Shown here: positions 1 to 7,771 of the stretch, one piece after another
How the letters are laid out: each line of letters opens with the position of its first letter
Position numbering within the stretch: position 1 is the first letter of the stretch
Origin: Taishania sp964580465
GTDB lineage: Bacteria; Bacteroidota; Bacteroidia; Flavobacteriales_D; Crocinitomicaceae
DNA: 11,512 nt
Direction: 5' to 3'
NCBI GenBank assembly: GCA_964580465.1
Contig: CAZOKJ010000052.1
Location: forward strand, 1 to 11,512
Position numbers and translations under genes: made by a program
Notes under the pieces: generated by a model
Told to the model about the DNA's origin: nothing
The model's input: only the letters and a program-made list of their open reading frames with translations
Database searches by the model: none

Positions 1-65
1 TTTAATTGAGAAAAAGTTAATGTTGTACTAATCATAAACAACAATAATAAAGACAAGTTTTTCAT
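1..65 (-). CDS. 5' end of a secreted protein gene (partial, cut by window edge)
   Basis: Reading the minus strand from the ATG at 65-63 gives 21 complete codons, MKNLSLLLLLFMISTTLTFSQ plus a leucine at the edge. This is a textbook Sec signal peptide: a lysine near the start, a run of leucines, and a polar end reading TFSQ, the usual flavobacterial cleavage context (cut before Q). There is no cysteine lipobox in the visible part, so it looks soluble, outer-membrane or T9SS-exported rather than a lipoprotein. An exact TAnnTTTG promoter element lies 14 nt upstream of the ATG (79-86), which supports the start. The gene lies downstream of acs on the same strand, with 123 nt between the acs stop and this ATG. 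The mature protein is outside the window, so no function can be given. Confidence 0.62.
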   Translation of the reverse strand, partial: MKNLSLLLLFMISTTLTFSQL

Positions 66-78
66 AATCTTTTTTTCT

Positions 79-109
79 CAAATTTACAGCTAATTTTTCA
101 TTCATACAA
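79..109 (-). promoter_or_regulatory. Bacteroidota-type promoter for the left-edge secreted gene
   Basis: On the minus strand the -7 element TAAATTTG (86-79) matches TAnnTTTG exactly. A -33 TTG lies at 109-107, a spacing of 20 nt; a second TTG at 112-110 would give 23 nt. Transcription would start near 74, leaving a leader of about 10 nt before the ATG at 65. The promoter shows that this gene need not depend on read-through from acs. Confidence 0.55.
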
Positions 110-128
110 CAAAACAGACAAATATTTT

Positions 129-144
129 TATCTATCTATCTATC
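129..144. repeat. (TATC)4 tetranucleotide microsatellite
   Basis: Four uninterrupted copies of TATC (GATA on the minus strand) lie between the acs stop codon and the promoter of the left-edge secreted gene. They start 17 bases upstream of that promoter's second possible -33 triplet. Four copies are few for slippage-driven variation, so this is only noted as sequence structure. Confidence 0.7.
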
Positions 145-188
145 CACCTTAAAATAAGCAAGTTATTTGTTTCATTATTCCTCCTCAA

Positions 189-2093
<1,905 letters not shown>

Positions 2094-2144
2094 GGTGTAA
2101 TAATTACAGTTGCTAAACGAAAGTTACAAAATAAAAATCAATAC

Positions 2145-2170
2145 CAAAAGTAAACGTGAAAAATTAACAA
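2145..2170 (-). promoter_or_regulatory. candidate acs promoter
   Basis: On the minus strand TACTTTTG (2152-2145) matches TAnnTTTG exactly, with a TTG at 2170-2168. The spacing of 15 nt is shorter than the usual 17-23, so the -33 assignment is weak. Transcription from here would give a leader of roughly 45 nt before the acs ATG. A poorer -7 match, TTATTTTG, lies closer at 2134-2127. The divergent exporter promoter lies about 30 bases away, so the two units may share regulation. Confidence 0.4.
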
Positions 2171-2201
2171 AACATTAGCAAAAAGAAATTGTTGGAACGT
2201 A

Positions 2202-2229
2202 TTGCTATCAATAGAAATAAGTATTTTTG
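2202..2229 (+). promoter_or_regulatory. promoter of the Bcr/CflA exporter gene
   Basis: A TTG at 2202-2204 and an exact -7 element TATTTTTG at 2222-2229 are spaced by 17 nt, within the Bacteroidota range. The transcript would begin about 5 nt after the -7 element, near 2234-2236, only a few bases before the ATG at 2239. The -7 element includes the TTG at 2227-2229 that could otherwise be taken as a start codon, which argues against that start. Confidence 0.6.
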
Positions 2230-2238
2230 CATTTATCT

Positions 2239-3444
2239 ATGACAAATACATCCATCAACAGAACATTCTTAATCATTTTATTAGGAATTTTAGCAGCTTT
2301 AGGTCCTTTTTCTATTGACATGTACCTGCCAGGTTTCAAGCAAATTGCTGCAAATTTTAACACTACAGAGCAGCGAGTAGCCTTCACGCTTACCTCTTAT
2401 TTCGTAGGTATTGCTTTGGGACAATTAATTTACGGCCCGATAGTTGATAAATATGGAAGAAAAAAACCATTGCTAGCTGGTTTGACTATCTATGTTGTAG
2501 CAAGTATTGGAATCGCTTTATCTACCAATATTGAACTAATGATTTCCCTTCGTTTTTTACAAGCATTAGGAGGTTGTGTCGGCATGGTTTCATCCAATGC
2601 AATTATCACCGACGTATATGAAAGAGAGCGAACTGCTAAAGCTTTTTCTATGATTATGCTCGTGATGGGTATCGCTCCATTAATTGCTCCATCTGTTGGT
2701 AGTATCTTATTAGAATCCTCTGGATGGTCAATTATTTTCTATTTTTTAGCTGTATTTGCAACCATTGTTATCCTACTGATTTACTTGTTTTTGCCAGAAA
2801 CTAGCAAGTATATGCATAAAAACCCTCTTAAGATTAATGAAATAACCCAAAATTACTGGCTAGTACTAAAAAACAAAGCTTTCTTATACAATACTTTAGC
2901 AGGTAGTATTTCCATGGCGATATTGTTTACCTATATTTCTTCTTCTTCATTTGTATTTTTGACTATTTACGGATTAGCTGCCAAAACATTTGCCCTCTTA
3001 TTTGCCGTTAATGCATTTGGACTAATCTCAGGAAGTTACATCAATGGTATTTTATCTACTCGTTTCGACGCTCAAAAAATTGCCCGCACAGCTTCATGGA
3101 TTTTAATGCTATTAACGAGTGTATTGTTTTTAACGTTTCATTATTTCCCAACTATTCATTATTATGGTGCAGTAGCAAGTCTTTTTTCGACGCTATTTTT
3201 AGTTGGTTTCATCAATCCTAATGCGACAGCAGCATCATTAGCACCCTTTAGTCACAAAGCAGGCACAGCTTCCGCTCTAGGAGGTTCAATCAGGATGGGT
3301 GCAGGAGCTACGGCAGCGGCAATGGTTGGCATTTTTCAAAGTCAAACCGTTAGTACGATGTTCGGAATGATTGCTTTCAACGCTGTTTTAGTTTTTATCT
3401 TCTTACAATTAGCTAAGAGGGACAAACCAACATTTAAGAAATAA
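2239..3444 (+). CDS. Bcr/CflA family multidrug efflux MFS transporter
   Basis: An inner-membrane proton-driven exporter of the major facilitator superfamily, Bcr/CflA type (drug:H+ antiporter with 12 helices). From the ATG at 2239 the protein has 401 residues, close to E. coli Bcr (396). Helix 1 carries the family signature around IDMYLPGF (26-33, acidic D27). MFS motif A is GPIVDKYGRK (66-75). The motif C-like stretch LVMGIAPLIAPSVG lies at 141-154 in helix 5. A hydrophilic central loop (about 188-212) splits two six-helix halves, and INPNATAASLAPF (325-337) matches the conserved region in the second half. A TTG at 2227 would add four residues but falls inside the promoter -7 element, so I prefer the ATG. 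Its substrate cannot be read from sequence; annotated relatives move bicyclomycin, chloramphenicol, sulfonamides or cysteine-related compounds. No Shine-Dalgarno sequence is present. Confidence 0.93.
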   Translation: MTNTSINRTFLIILLGILAALGPFSIDMYLPGFKQIAANFNTTEQRVAFTLTSYFVGIALGQLIYGPIVDKYGRKKPLLAGLTIYVVASIGIALSTNIELMISLRFLQALGGCVGMVSSNAIITDVYERERTAKAFSMIMLVMGIAPLIAPSVGSILLESSGWSIIFYFLAVFATIVILLIYLFLPETSKYMHKNPLKINEITQNYWLVLKNKAFLYNTLAGSISMAILFTYISSSSFVFLTIYGLAAKTFALLFAVNAFGLISGSYINGILSTRFDAQKIARTASWILMLLTSVLFLTFHYFPTIHYYGAVASLFSTLFLVGFINPNATAASLAPFSHKAGTASALGGSIRMGAGATAAAMVGIFQSQTVSTMFGMIAFNAVLVFIFLQLAKRDKPTFKK

Positions 3445-3590
3445 CACAGATTTCATTAAATGGCAACCAGAAATTACCGAAAATAGATTTAATCGAAGAC
3501 TTACACATCGCAATATCAAGCTTTGTAACTCTTCGGTAAACATGGTGGTCACTTAACCTTCAGTTTATCTTATGAAAGGTTATTTGAGCT
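3445..3590. other. convergent intergenic stretch with unexplained dyads
   Basis: The region lies between the exporter stop and the octamer array. It holds an 8-bp inverted repeat TTACCGAA/TTCGGTAA (3474-3481 and 3532-3539, 50-nt loop) and a 7-bp repeat TAACCTT/AAGGTTA (3554-3560 and 3576-3582, 15-nt loop). The second could be a weak terminator for the exporter gene but has no U-tract. Base composition is more balanced than in the promoter regions, and short open frames exist in several phases, so a decayed coding remnant is possible, but I recognise no protein family. Confidence 0.35.
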
Positions 3591-3650
3591 CCTAATCACC
3601 TAATCAATCATCTAGTCATTCAGTCAATTAGTCACCCAGTCATCTAGTCA
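3591..3650. repeat. degenerate octamer tandem array (consensus nnYARTCA)
   Basis: Seven octamers in register follow one another, interrupted once by an extra ATCA: CCTAATCA, CCTAATCA, [ATCA], TCTAGTCA, TTCAGTCA, ATTAGTCA, CCCAGTCA, TCTAGTCA. The last five bases are ARTCA throughout and the first two vary. Units are directly adjacent without spacers, so this is not a CRISPR array. It lies between convergent genes, just before the secDF terminator. Similar short degenerate arrays occur between genes in Bacteroidota genomes to my recollection; I know of no function. Confidence 0.8.
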
Positions 3651-3655
3651 CCCTC

Positions 3656-3687
3656 AAAAAAAAAGGCTGTCCTACTGGACAGCCTTT
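3656..3687 (-). terminator. intrinsic terminator of secDF
   Basis: On the minus strand a perfect 11-bp stem AAAGGCTGTCC / GGACAGCCTTT encloses the loop AGTA (stem arms 3687-3677 and 3672-3662) and runs straight into a T-tract (nine A on the plus strand, 3656-3664). It starts 18 nt after the secDF stop codon. In the plus direction the hairpin is followed only by TTTC, so it would serve the exporter gene poorly. Confidence 0.93.
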
Positions 3688-3705
3688 CAAAATATCAACT
3701 TTATT

Positions 3706-6642
3706 TTAGTTTTCTTTTTTCTCTTTTTTCGATAAGTCAATCAACAACGGTGCTGCGATAAATAAAGTAGAGTAAACCCCTAAAGAAATACCAATAAATT
3801 GTGCAAAGATAAATCCTTTAATAGGCGTACCTCCGAAAATCAACATGATTAACAATACCACGATAATTGTGATACCCGTATTGAACGTTCTTGATAAAGT
3901 AGCATTCAACGCAATATTAATTTGGTTCGAATCCATTTTTTGTTTACCATAACCGATGTTTTCACGAATACGGTCATAAACCACAATCGTATCGTTGATA
4001 TCATAACCTACAACAGTTAAAACAGCTGCGATAAACGCTTGGTCCATATCCATGTTGAACGGTAAGATACCATTGAAGATAGAGAATACACCCAAAATTA
4101 AGATAACTGTAAACGTCAAGGCTGCAACTGCACCCAATGAGTATTGCCATTTACCAAAACGAATTAAGATATACGCAAACATGATAACCAAAGACAATAA
4201 AATTGCGATGATAGATGAGTTTTTCAACTCTTGTGAAATAGTTGGAGACACCGTTCTAGATTCTGTAATCTTAAATCCTCCCCATTTATCACTGCCAGCT
4301 TTAAATGCTCCTTCTAATTTTTCAACTACAGCACTGTTTGCAGATTCATCACCCAATAAATAGTTGGTAATAATTTCTAAGTTGTATGAGTTACCTTTTG
4401 TTTTCAATACAATAGATGCCTCTGGTGAATCAAATGAATTACGGATATTTTTTTCCATGTCATTCAAATGTTTATCCAATGATTTATCAAATTTTACAAC
4501 ATACGTACGACCTCCAGAGAACTCAACGCTTGGGTTCAATCCTTTTGTAAAAAGAGATCCTAAAGAAATTGCAACGATTACCGCAGTAATAATGTAGAAT
4601 AATTTACGTTTACCAACAAAGTCAAAGTTTACATTTTTAAACGCATTACGAGTTAAAGAAATATCAAAAGTAATTTCTTTTCCTTTAGCAATTTGGTATT
4701 CAAAAATAAGACGAGTCACCACCAATGCAGTAAACAATGAAGTCAATAGACCAATGATCAATGTCACTGCAAATGATTCAATTGGACCAGAACCTAAAAT
4801 TTTCAATACAATCGCTGTTAACAAAGTAGTAATGTTAGAGTCAAGAATCGGACTCAACGATTTAGAGAAACCTTCGCGAATCGCTGTCACTTTGTCTTTA
4901 CCAGCACTTACCTCTTCACGAACACGTTCGTAAATCAAAATGTTCGCATCAACCGCCATGGCAAATGATAAAACGATACCGGCAATACCAGCCAATGTAA
5001 GTACCGCTCCAAAAGAAGCCAATGTACCGAAGATAACGATAATATTTACCATCAAAGCAATACTTGCAGCACGCCCAGCTTTACCATAATAGAACATCAT
5101 GTAAGCAATTACGAAAATCAATGAAATCGCAAAAGAAATAACACTTGAACGAGCATTGTCAGCACCTACTGTAGGCCCTACTTTAACTTGCTCTTTAATT
5201 ACCAATGGAGCAGGAAGCGCACCACCGTTTAGCAAACCAGCAAATTTAGTTGCATCTTCAAAAGAGAAGTTACCTGTAATTTCAGTACTTCCTTGTTGAA
5301 TAACATTTTGTACAACAGGAGCACTATAAACAATGTTATCCATTGTAATAGCTACAGCTCTACCAACGTTTTCACTAGTCATAACAGCCCAACGTTCAGC
5401 TCCATCTGGAGTCATACGTAGGTTCACTGTACGTTGGCCTCTGTCGTTTACGTCGGCCATTGCTTTTTGAATATCTTTTCCTCCAACTCTCGCTTTACCA
5501 GAAGCAGGAACTTTGATAGCATATAAAATATAACCTCTTTCGTTTCCAATTGTTTCAGGGTCTGCAGACCACATAAAACGCAATTCTTGTGGGAACAATT
5601 GTTTGATATCAGCGCGAGCCAATAATTGATCTACAGCTGTACGGTTATTAATAGTAGCAAAAACTGCAAATGGATTTTCACCAATTGGAGTAAGCAATTC
5701 ACCCAATCCTTTTTGACCTGTTTTACCTAAATCATCTAAAGACGCAACAGTTGAATCTTGTTCAGAAACAACTGATTCATTTTGTGTAGATAATGAAACA
5801 GCTGAAGTCCACTCGCCAGCAATTTCTTGAGCTGCAAATGTTTCGAAAAACTGTAAGTTCGCTGTAGCTTGTAACTGATTGGCAACTGTTTTCTCATCTT
5901 GCACACCAGGTAATTCTACATATAAACGGTTATTTTGTTCGTCTTTTTGAATATTTGGTTGAGAAACACCAAACTGGTTCACACGTCTATTGATGATTTC
6001 CTCAATACCTCCCATGGAAGCACTCAATTTAGAACGCAAGAATTTAACAACCTCTTCATCTGTTGACTTAATGTTCAATTCTTCATTGTCAATCAATGAG
6101 AACAAAGAAACCATTGAAACACCTTGGTTGTATTTTTTGTGATTAGCAGCAAACATCCCAATGAAATCTCCCCCTTGTTTAGAGTATTCAGCCATTGAAG
6201 CGTCAAATACTTTTTTGAAACTTGGGTTTCTTTCACTTTGAGCTAAGTTTTTGACCATGTCAGGAACATTTACTTCCATCGTTACAGACATACCTCCTAC
6301 TAAGTCCAAACCAAACGCCATTGAGCGTTGTTTAACTGTTGTAAAAGAAGATCCTAACAATGGGTAAACTACTGCTTCACCTTTCTCCTTTAATTTTTTG
6401 TTGATCAATGCTACACGAGCATTCTCCTCTCCTTCAGGTTTTCTGAAATCAATTAAAACTCCGTCGATAACAATTGTGTCGCCAGTTTTACTAGCCATTG
6501 CTTTGTACTCGCTCAATTCACTTTCAGCTTCACGCTCCACTTTCTTCTCTACTGAGTTAGAAACAAAAGTGTATGATACTTGATACCCAGAAACAACGAT
6601 TAACAGAATCGTTAAAAACCAAAAAAATCCTTTATTACGCAT
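3706..6642 (-). CDS. secDF: protein translocase SecDF, fused form
   Basis: An inner-membrane motor that uses the proton gradient to pull Sec substrates into the periplasm, working with SecYEG/SecA. The 978 residues hold SecD and SecF in one chain, as is usual in Bacteroidota. Segments: N-terminal helix (about 6-28); FGLDLVGGMSV (110-120), the SecD entry motif; periplasmic P1 region (about 120-490) including RRVNQFGVSQPNIQ (219-232) and LPGV (244-247); five SecD helices from about 500 to 645 with AMAVDANILIYERVREE (561-577), where D565 matches the proton-path aspartate; then SecF with helix about 680-698, SVEFSGGRTY (705-714), periplasmic P4-like part (about 715-800) and VVGYDINDTIVVYDRIREN (877-895; D881 and D884 key acids). 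The tail is lysine-rich. A low-complexity segment (about 275-320) lengthens P1. The gene stands alone, with its own promoter and terminator. Confidence 0.97.
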   Translation of the reverse strand: MRNKGFFWFLTILLIVVSGYQVSYTFVSNSVEKKVEREAESELSEYKAMASKTGDTIVIDGVLIDFRKPEGEENARVALINKKLKEKGEAVVYPLLGSSFTTVKQRSMAFGLDLVGGMSVTMEVNVPDMVKNLAQSERNPSFKKVFDASMAEYSKQGGDFIGMFAANHKKYNQGVSMVSLFSLIDNEELNIKSTDEEVVKFLRSKLSASMGGIEEIINRRVNQFGVSQPNIQKDEQNNRLYVELPGVQDEKTVANQLQATANLQFFETFAAQEIAGEWTSAVSLSTQNESVVSEQDSTVASLDDLGKTGQKGLGELLTPIGENPFAVFATINNRTAVDQLLARADIKQLFPQELRFMWSADPETIGNERGYILYAIKVPASGKARVGGKDIQKAMADVNDRGQRTVNLRMTPDGAERWAVMTSENVGRAVAITMDNIVYSAPVVQNVIQQGSTEITGNFSFEDATKFAGLLNGGALPAPLVIKEQVKVGPTVGADNARSSVISFAISLIFVIAYMMFYYGKAGRAASIALMVNIIVIFGTLASFGAVLTLAGIAGIVLSFAMAVDANILIYERVREEVSAGKDKVTAIREGFSKSLSPILDSNITTLLTAIVLKILGSGPIESFAVTLIIGLLTSLFTALVVTRLIFEYQIAKGKEITFDISLTRNAFKNVNFDFVGKRKLFYIITAVIVAISLGSLFTKGLNPSVEFSGGRTYVVKFDKSLDKHLNDMEKNIRNSFDSPEASIVLKTKGNSYNLEIITNYLLGDESANSAVVEKLEGAFKAGSDKWGGFKITESRTVSPTISQELKNSSIIAILLSLVIMFAYILIRFGKWQYSLGAVAALTFTVILILGVFSIFNGILPFNMDMDQAFIAAVLTVVGYDINDTIVVYDRIRENIGYGKQKMDSNQINIALNATLSRTFNTGITIIVVLLIMLIFGGTPIKGFIFAQFIGISLGVYSTLFIAAPLLIDLSKKEKKEN

Positions 6643-6677
6643 GTTGGTTATTTCGTTAAATTTTGTTTACAAAGTCG

Positions 6678-6710
6678 CAAATATAGGATTTCCAATCGTG
6701 AAAAAAGCAA
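6678..6710 (-). promoter_or_regulatory. secDF promoter
   Basis: On the minus strand TATATTTG (6685-6678) is an exact TAnnTTTG and a TTG lies at 6710-6708, spaced by 22 nt. The predicted start near 6673 leaves a leader of about 30 nt before the secDF ATG at 6642. Confidence 0.6.
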
Positions 6711-6896
6711 TATCTTAAAAAAAAATATCAAAATAAAACATTTTTATTGTTAATAAACAACTCTTTTTGAAAGCGATAAGAAAAATAAATAGAACAATTA
6801 AAACCACCAACACAAACAAAATATTACTGATTAACAATTGTTTATGAATTTATCTTTGTTTTTTATCAAAAATGAAATCTAAATAAAAGATTAAAA

Positions 6897-6927
6897 TTGA
6901 AGTAACAAAAAAAGTAGAGTATTTTTG
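6897..6927 (+). promoter_or_regulatory. upstream promoter (P1) of the PASTA operon
   Basis: TTG at 6897-6899, 20-nt spacer, and exact -7 element TATTTTTG at 6920-6927. Predicted start is near 6932. The last three bases of its -7 element serve as the -33 of the downstream promoter. Confidence 0.45.
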
Positions 6928-6953
6928 ATTTAAAATCAGAAATCATATCTTTG
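6925..6953 (+). promoter_or_regulatory. proximal promoter (P2) of the PASTA operon with palindromic spacer
   Basis: TTG at 6925-6927, 18-nt spacer, and exact -7 element TATCTTTG at 6946-6953. Predicted start near 6959 leaves a leader of about 16 nt. A 13-bp palindrome TGATTTAAAATCA (6926-6938) overlaps the -33 and spacer and would also cover the start site of P1, which is where a repressor would sit; no regulator is visible nearby. Confidence 0.55.
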
Positions 6954-6974
6954 TTGCTTAAAACTTTTTAAACC

Positions 6975-7760
6975 ATGGGACTTCTGTCAAAGTTTAAGTC
7001 ATTTTTTTTCTCGAAGAAATTCCTGATTAATCTAGGACTAATCATTATATTATATATTGCAATTATTTCATTATCAAACTGGTATTTGGGATTTTCTACT
7101 GATCATGGAGAAAAAATAAACGTACCTGAATTGGTTGGTAAAAATGAAAAAGAGGTTGCTCAAATAGTACAACAATTAGGTTTAGAATATGAAATTTCAG
7201 AAAGCGTTTACGACCCTTCAAAACCTGAAGGAACGGTGCTTGCACAAGACCCTGTTCCTACTTCACAATCTACAACATTCGTTAAAGAAGGTCGCATTAT
7301 TCGCTTGAAAATATCAAAGAAAACTCAGTTAGTTGAAGTGCCCAATTGCGTGGATAAATCAGAACGATTTGCCGAAAACATCTTAAAAAGCAGGGGATTA
7401 AAATGCAAAGTGGAATACCGTCCTTCTGTGGAAGCTGTTGGGGCAGTTTTGCAGCAATTACACAATGGGAAGCAAGTTGAAGAAAAAGAAAAAGTAGCCA
7501 TCGGATCTACCATTACCATCATTGTTGGTAGAAGTGAAGGAGGAGAAGCACTTATGATTCCAAATTTAATGGACATGACAATATGTGACGTAAAAAGTCG
7601 TTTAGCTCTTATGCCAAATGTACAATTGATTGTAAACTGCAATGATTGTGTCACTCACGCTGATTCATGTGCTGCTAGAGTTTTCTCGCAAAGTCCTGAA
7701 TTCATCGAAGGTGGAATAATGCCAGCTGGATCATCCATCGTTGTACATGCTACTAAATAA
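6975..7760 (+). CDS. membrane-anchored three-PASTA-domain protein
   Basis: The protein has 261 residues: a short basic cytoplasmic start (1-15), one transmembrane helix (about 16-38) and three PASTA repeats in the periplasm (about 46-115, 116-186, 192-260). Each repeat opens with the typical V/I-P-x-(L/C) strand: INVPELVGK (48-56), VEVPNCVDK (120-128), LMIPNLMDM (193-201). PASTA domains in serine/threonine kinases and penicillin-binding proteins bind peptidoglycan fragments or regulate partners. Here there is no kinase or transpeptidase part, so the protein is probably a scaffold or sensor at the cell wall; that is inference. Six cysteines (125, 144, 204, 222, 225, 232) lie in the periplasmic part, including CNDC. 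The gene opens an operon, 11 nt before the T9SS cargo gene. To my recollection such PASTA proteins often sit near rluD and ddl in flavobacteria. The ATG at 6975 fits the proximal promoter; no Shine-Dalgarno. Confidence 0.88.
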   Translation: MGLLSKFKSFFFSKKFLINLGLIIILYIAIISLSNWYLGFSTDHGEKINVPELVGKNEKEVAQIVQQLGLEYEISESVYDPSKPEGTVLAQDPVPTSQSTTFVKEGRIIRLKISKKTQLVEVPNCVDKSERFAENILKSRGLKCKVEYRPSVEAVGAVLQQLHNGKQVEEKEKVAIGSTITIIVGRSEGGEALMIPNLMDMTICDVKSRLALMPNVQLIVNCNDCVTHADSCAARVFSQSPEFIEGGIMPAGSSIVVHATK

Positions 7761-7771
7761 AACTTATTGAA

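Larger units (their letters stand above)
6643..6974. other. 332-bp divergent control region between secDF and the PASTA operon
   Basis: A very A+T-rich stretch with no supported gene. It holds the minus-strand secDF promoter (6678-6710) and two plus-strand promoters (6897-6953). The middle part (about 6720-6890) contains a 10-bp palindrome AACAATTGTT (6833-6842), the dyad TTGTT-AATA-AACAA (6747-6760) and an isolated TAnnTTTG match at 6851-6858 that lacks a -33 partner at proper spacing. The 10-mer TATCTTTGTT occurs twice on the plus strand (6851-6860 and 6946-6955). I see no riboswitch or structured RNA. Confidence 0.6.

Noticed and set aside
152..168. AAATAA/TTATTT hairpin as acs terminator
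   Set aside because: The stem is six A/T pairs only and is not followed by a real U-tract.
2227..2238. Four-residue longer start (TTG) for the exporter
   Set aside because: The TTG is part of the exact -7 promoter element, so it would not be transcribed; the ATG at 2239 gives the normal family length.
3409..3543. 44-codon minus-strand open frame after the exporter gene
   Set aside because: It overlaps the exporter's coding end, has no promoter in front and its translation resembles no family I know; likely chance.
3554..3582. Hairpin as terminator of the exporter gene
   Set aside because: The 7-bp stem has a 15-nt loop and no U-tract, and it lies more than 100 nt after the stop.
3591..3650. 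CRISPR-like array
   Set aside because: The units are only 8 nt, directly adjacent without unique spacers, and no cas gene is in the window.
6851..6858. Third TAnnTTTG match as a further promoter of the PASTA operon
   Set aside because: No TTG lies at 17-23 nt upstream; the nearest one is only 10 nt away.
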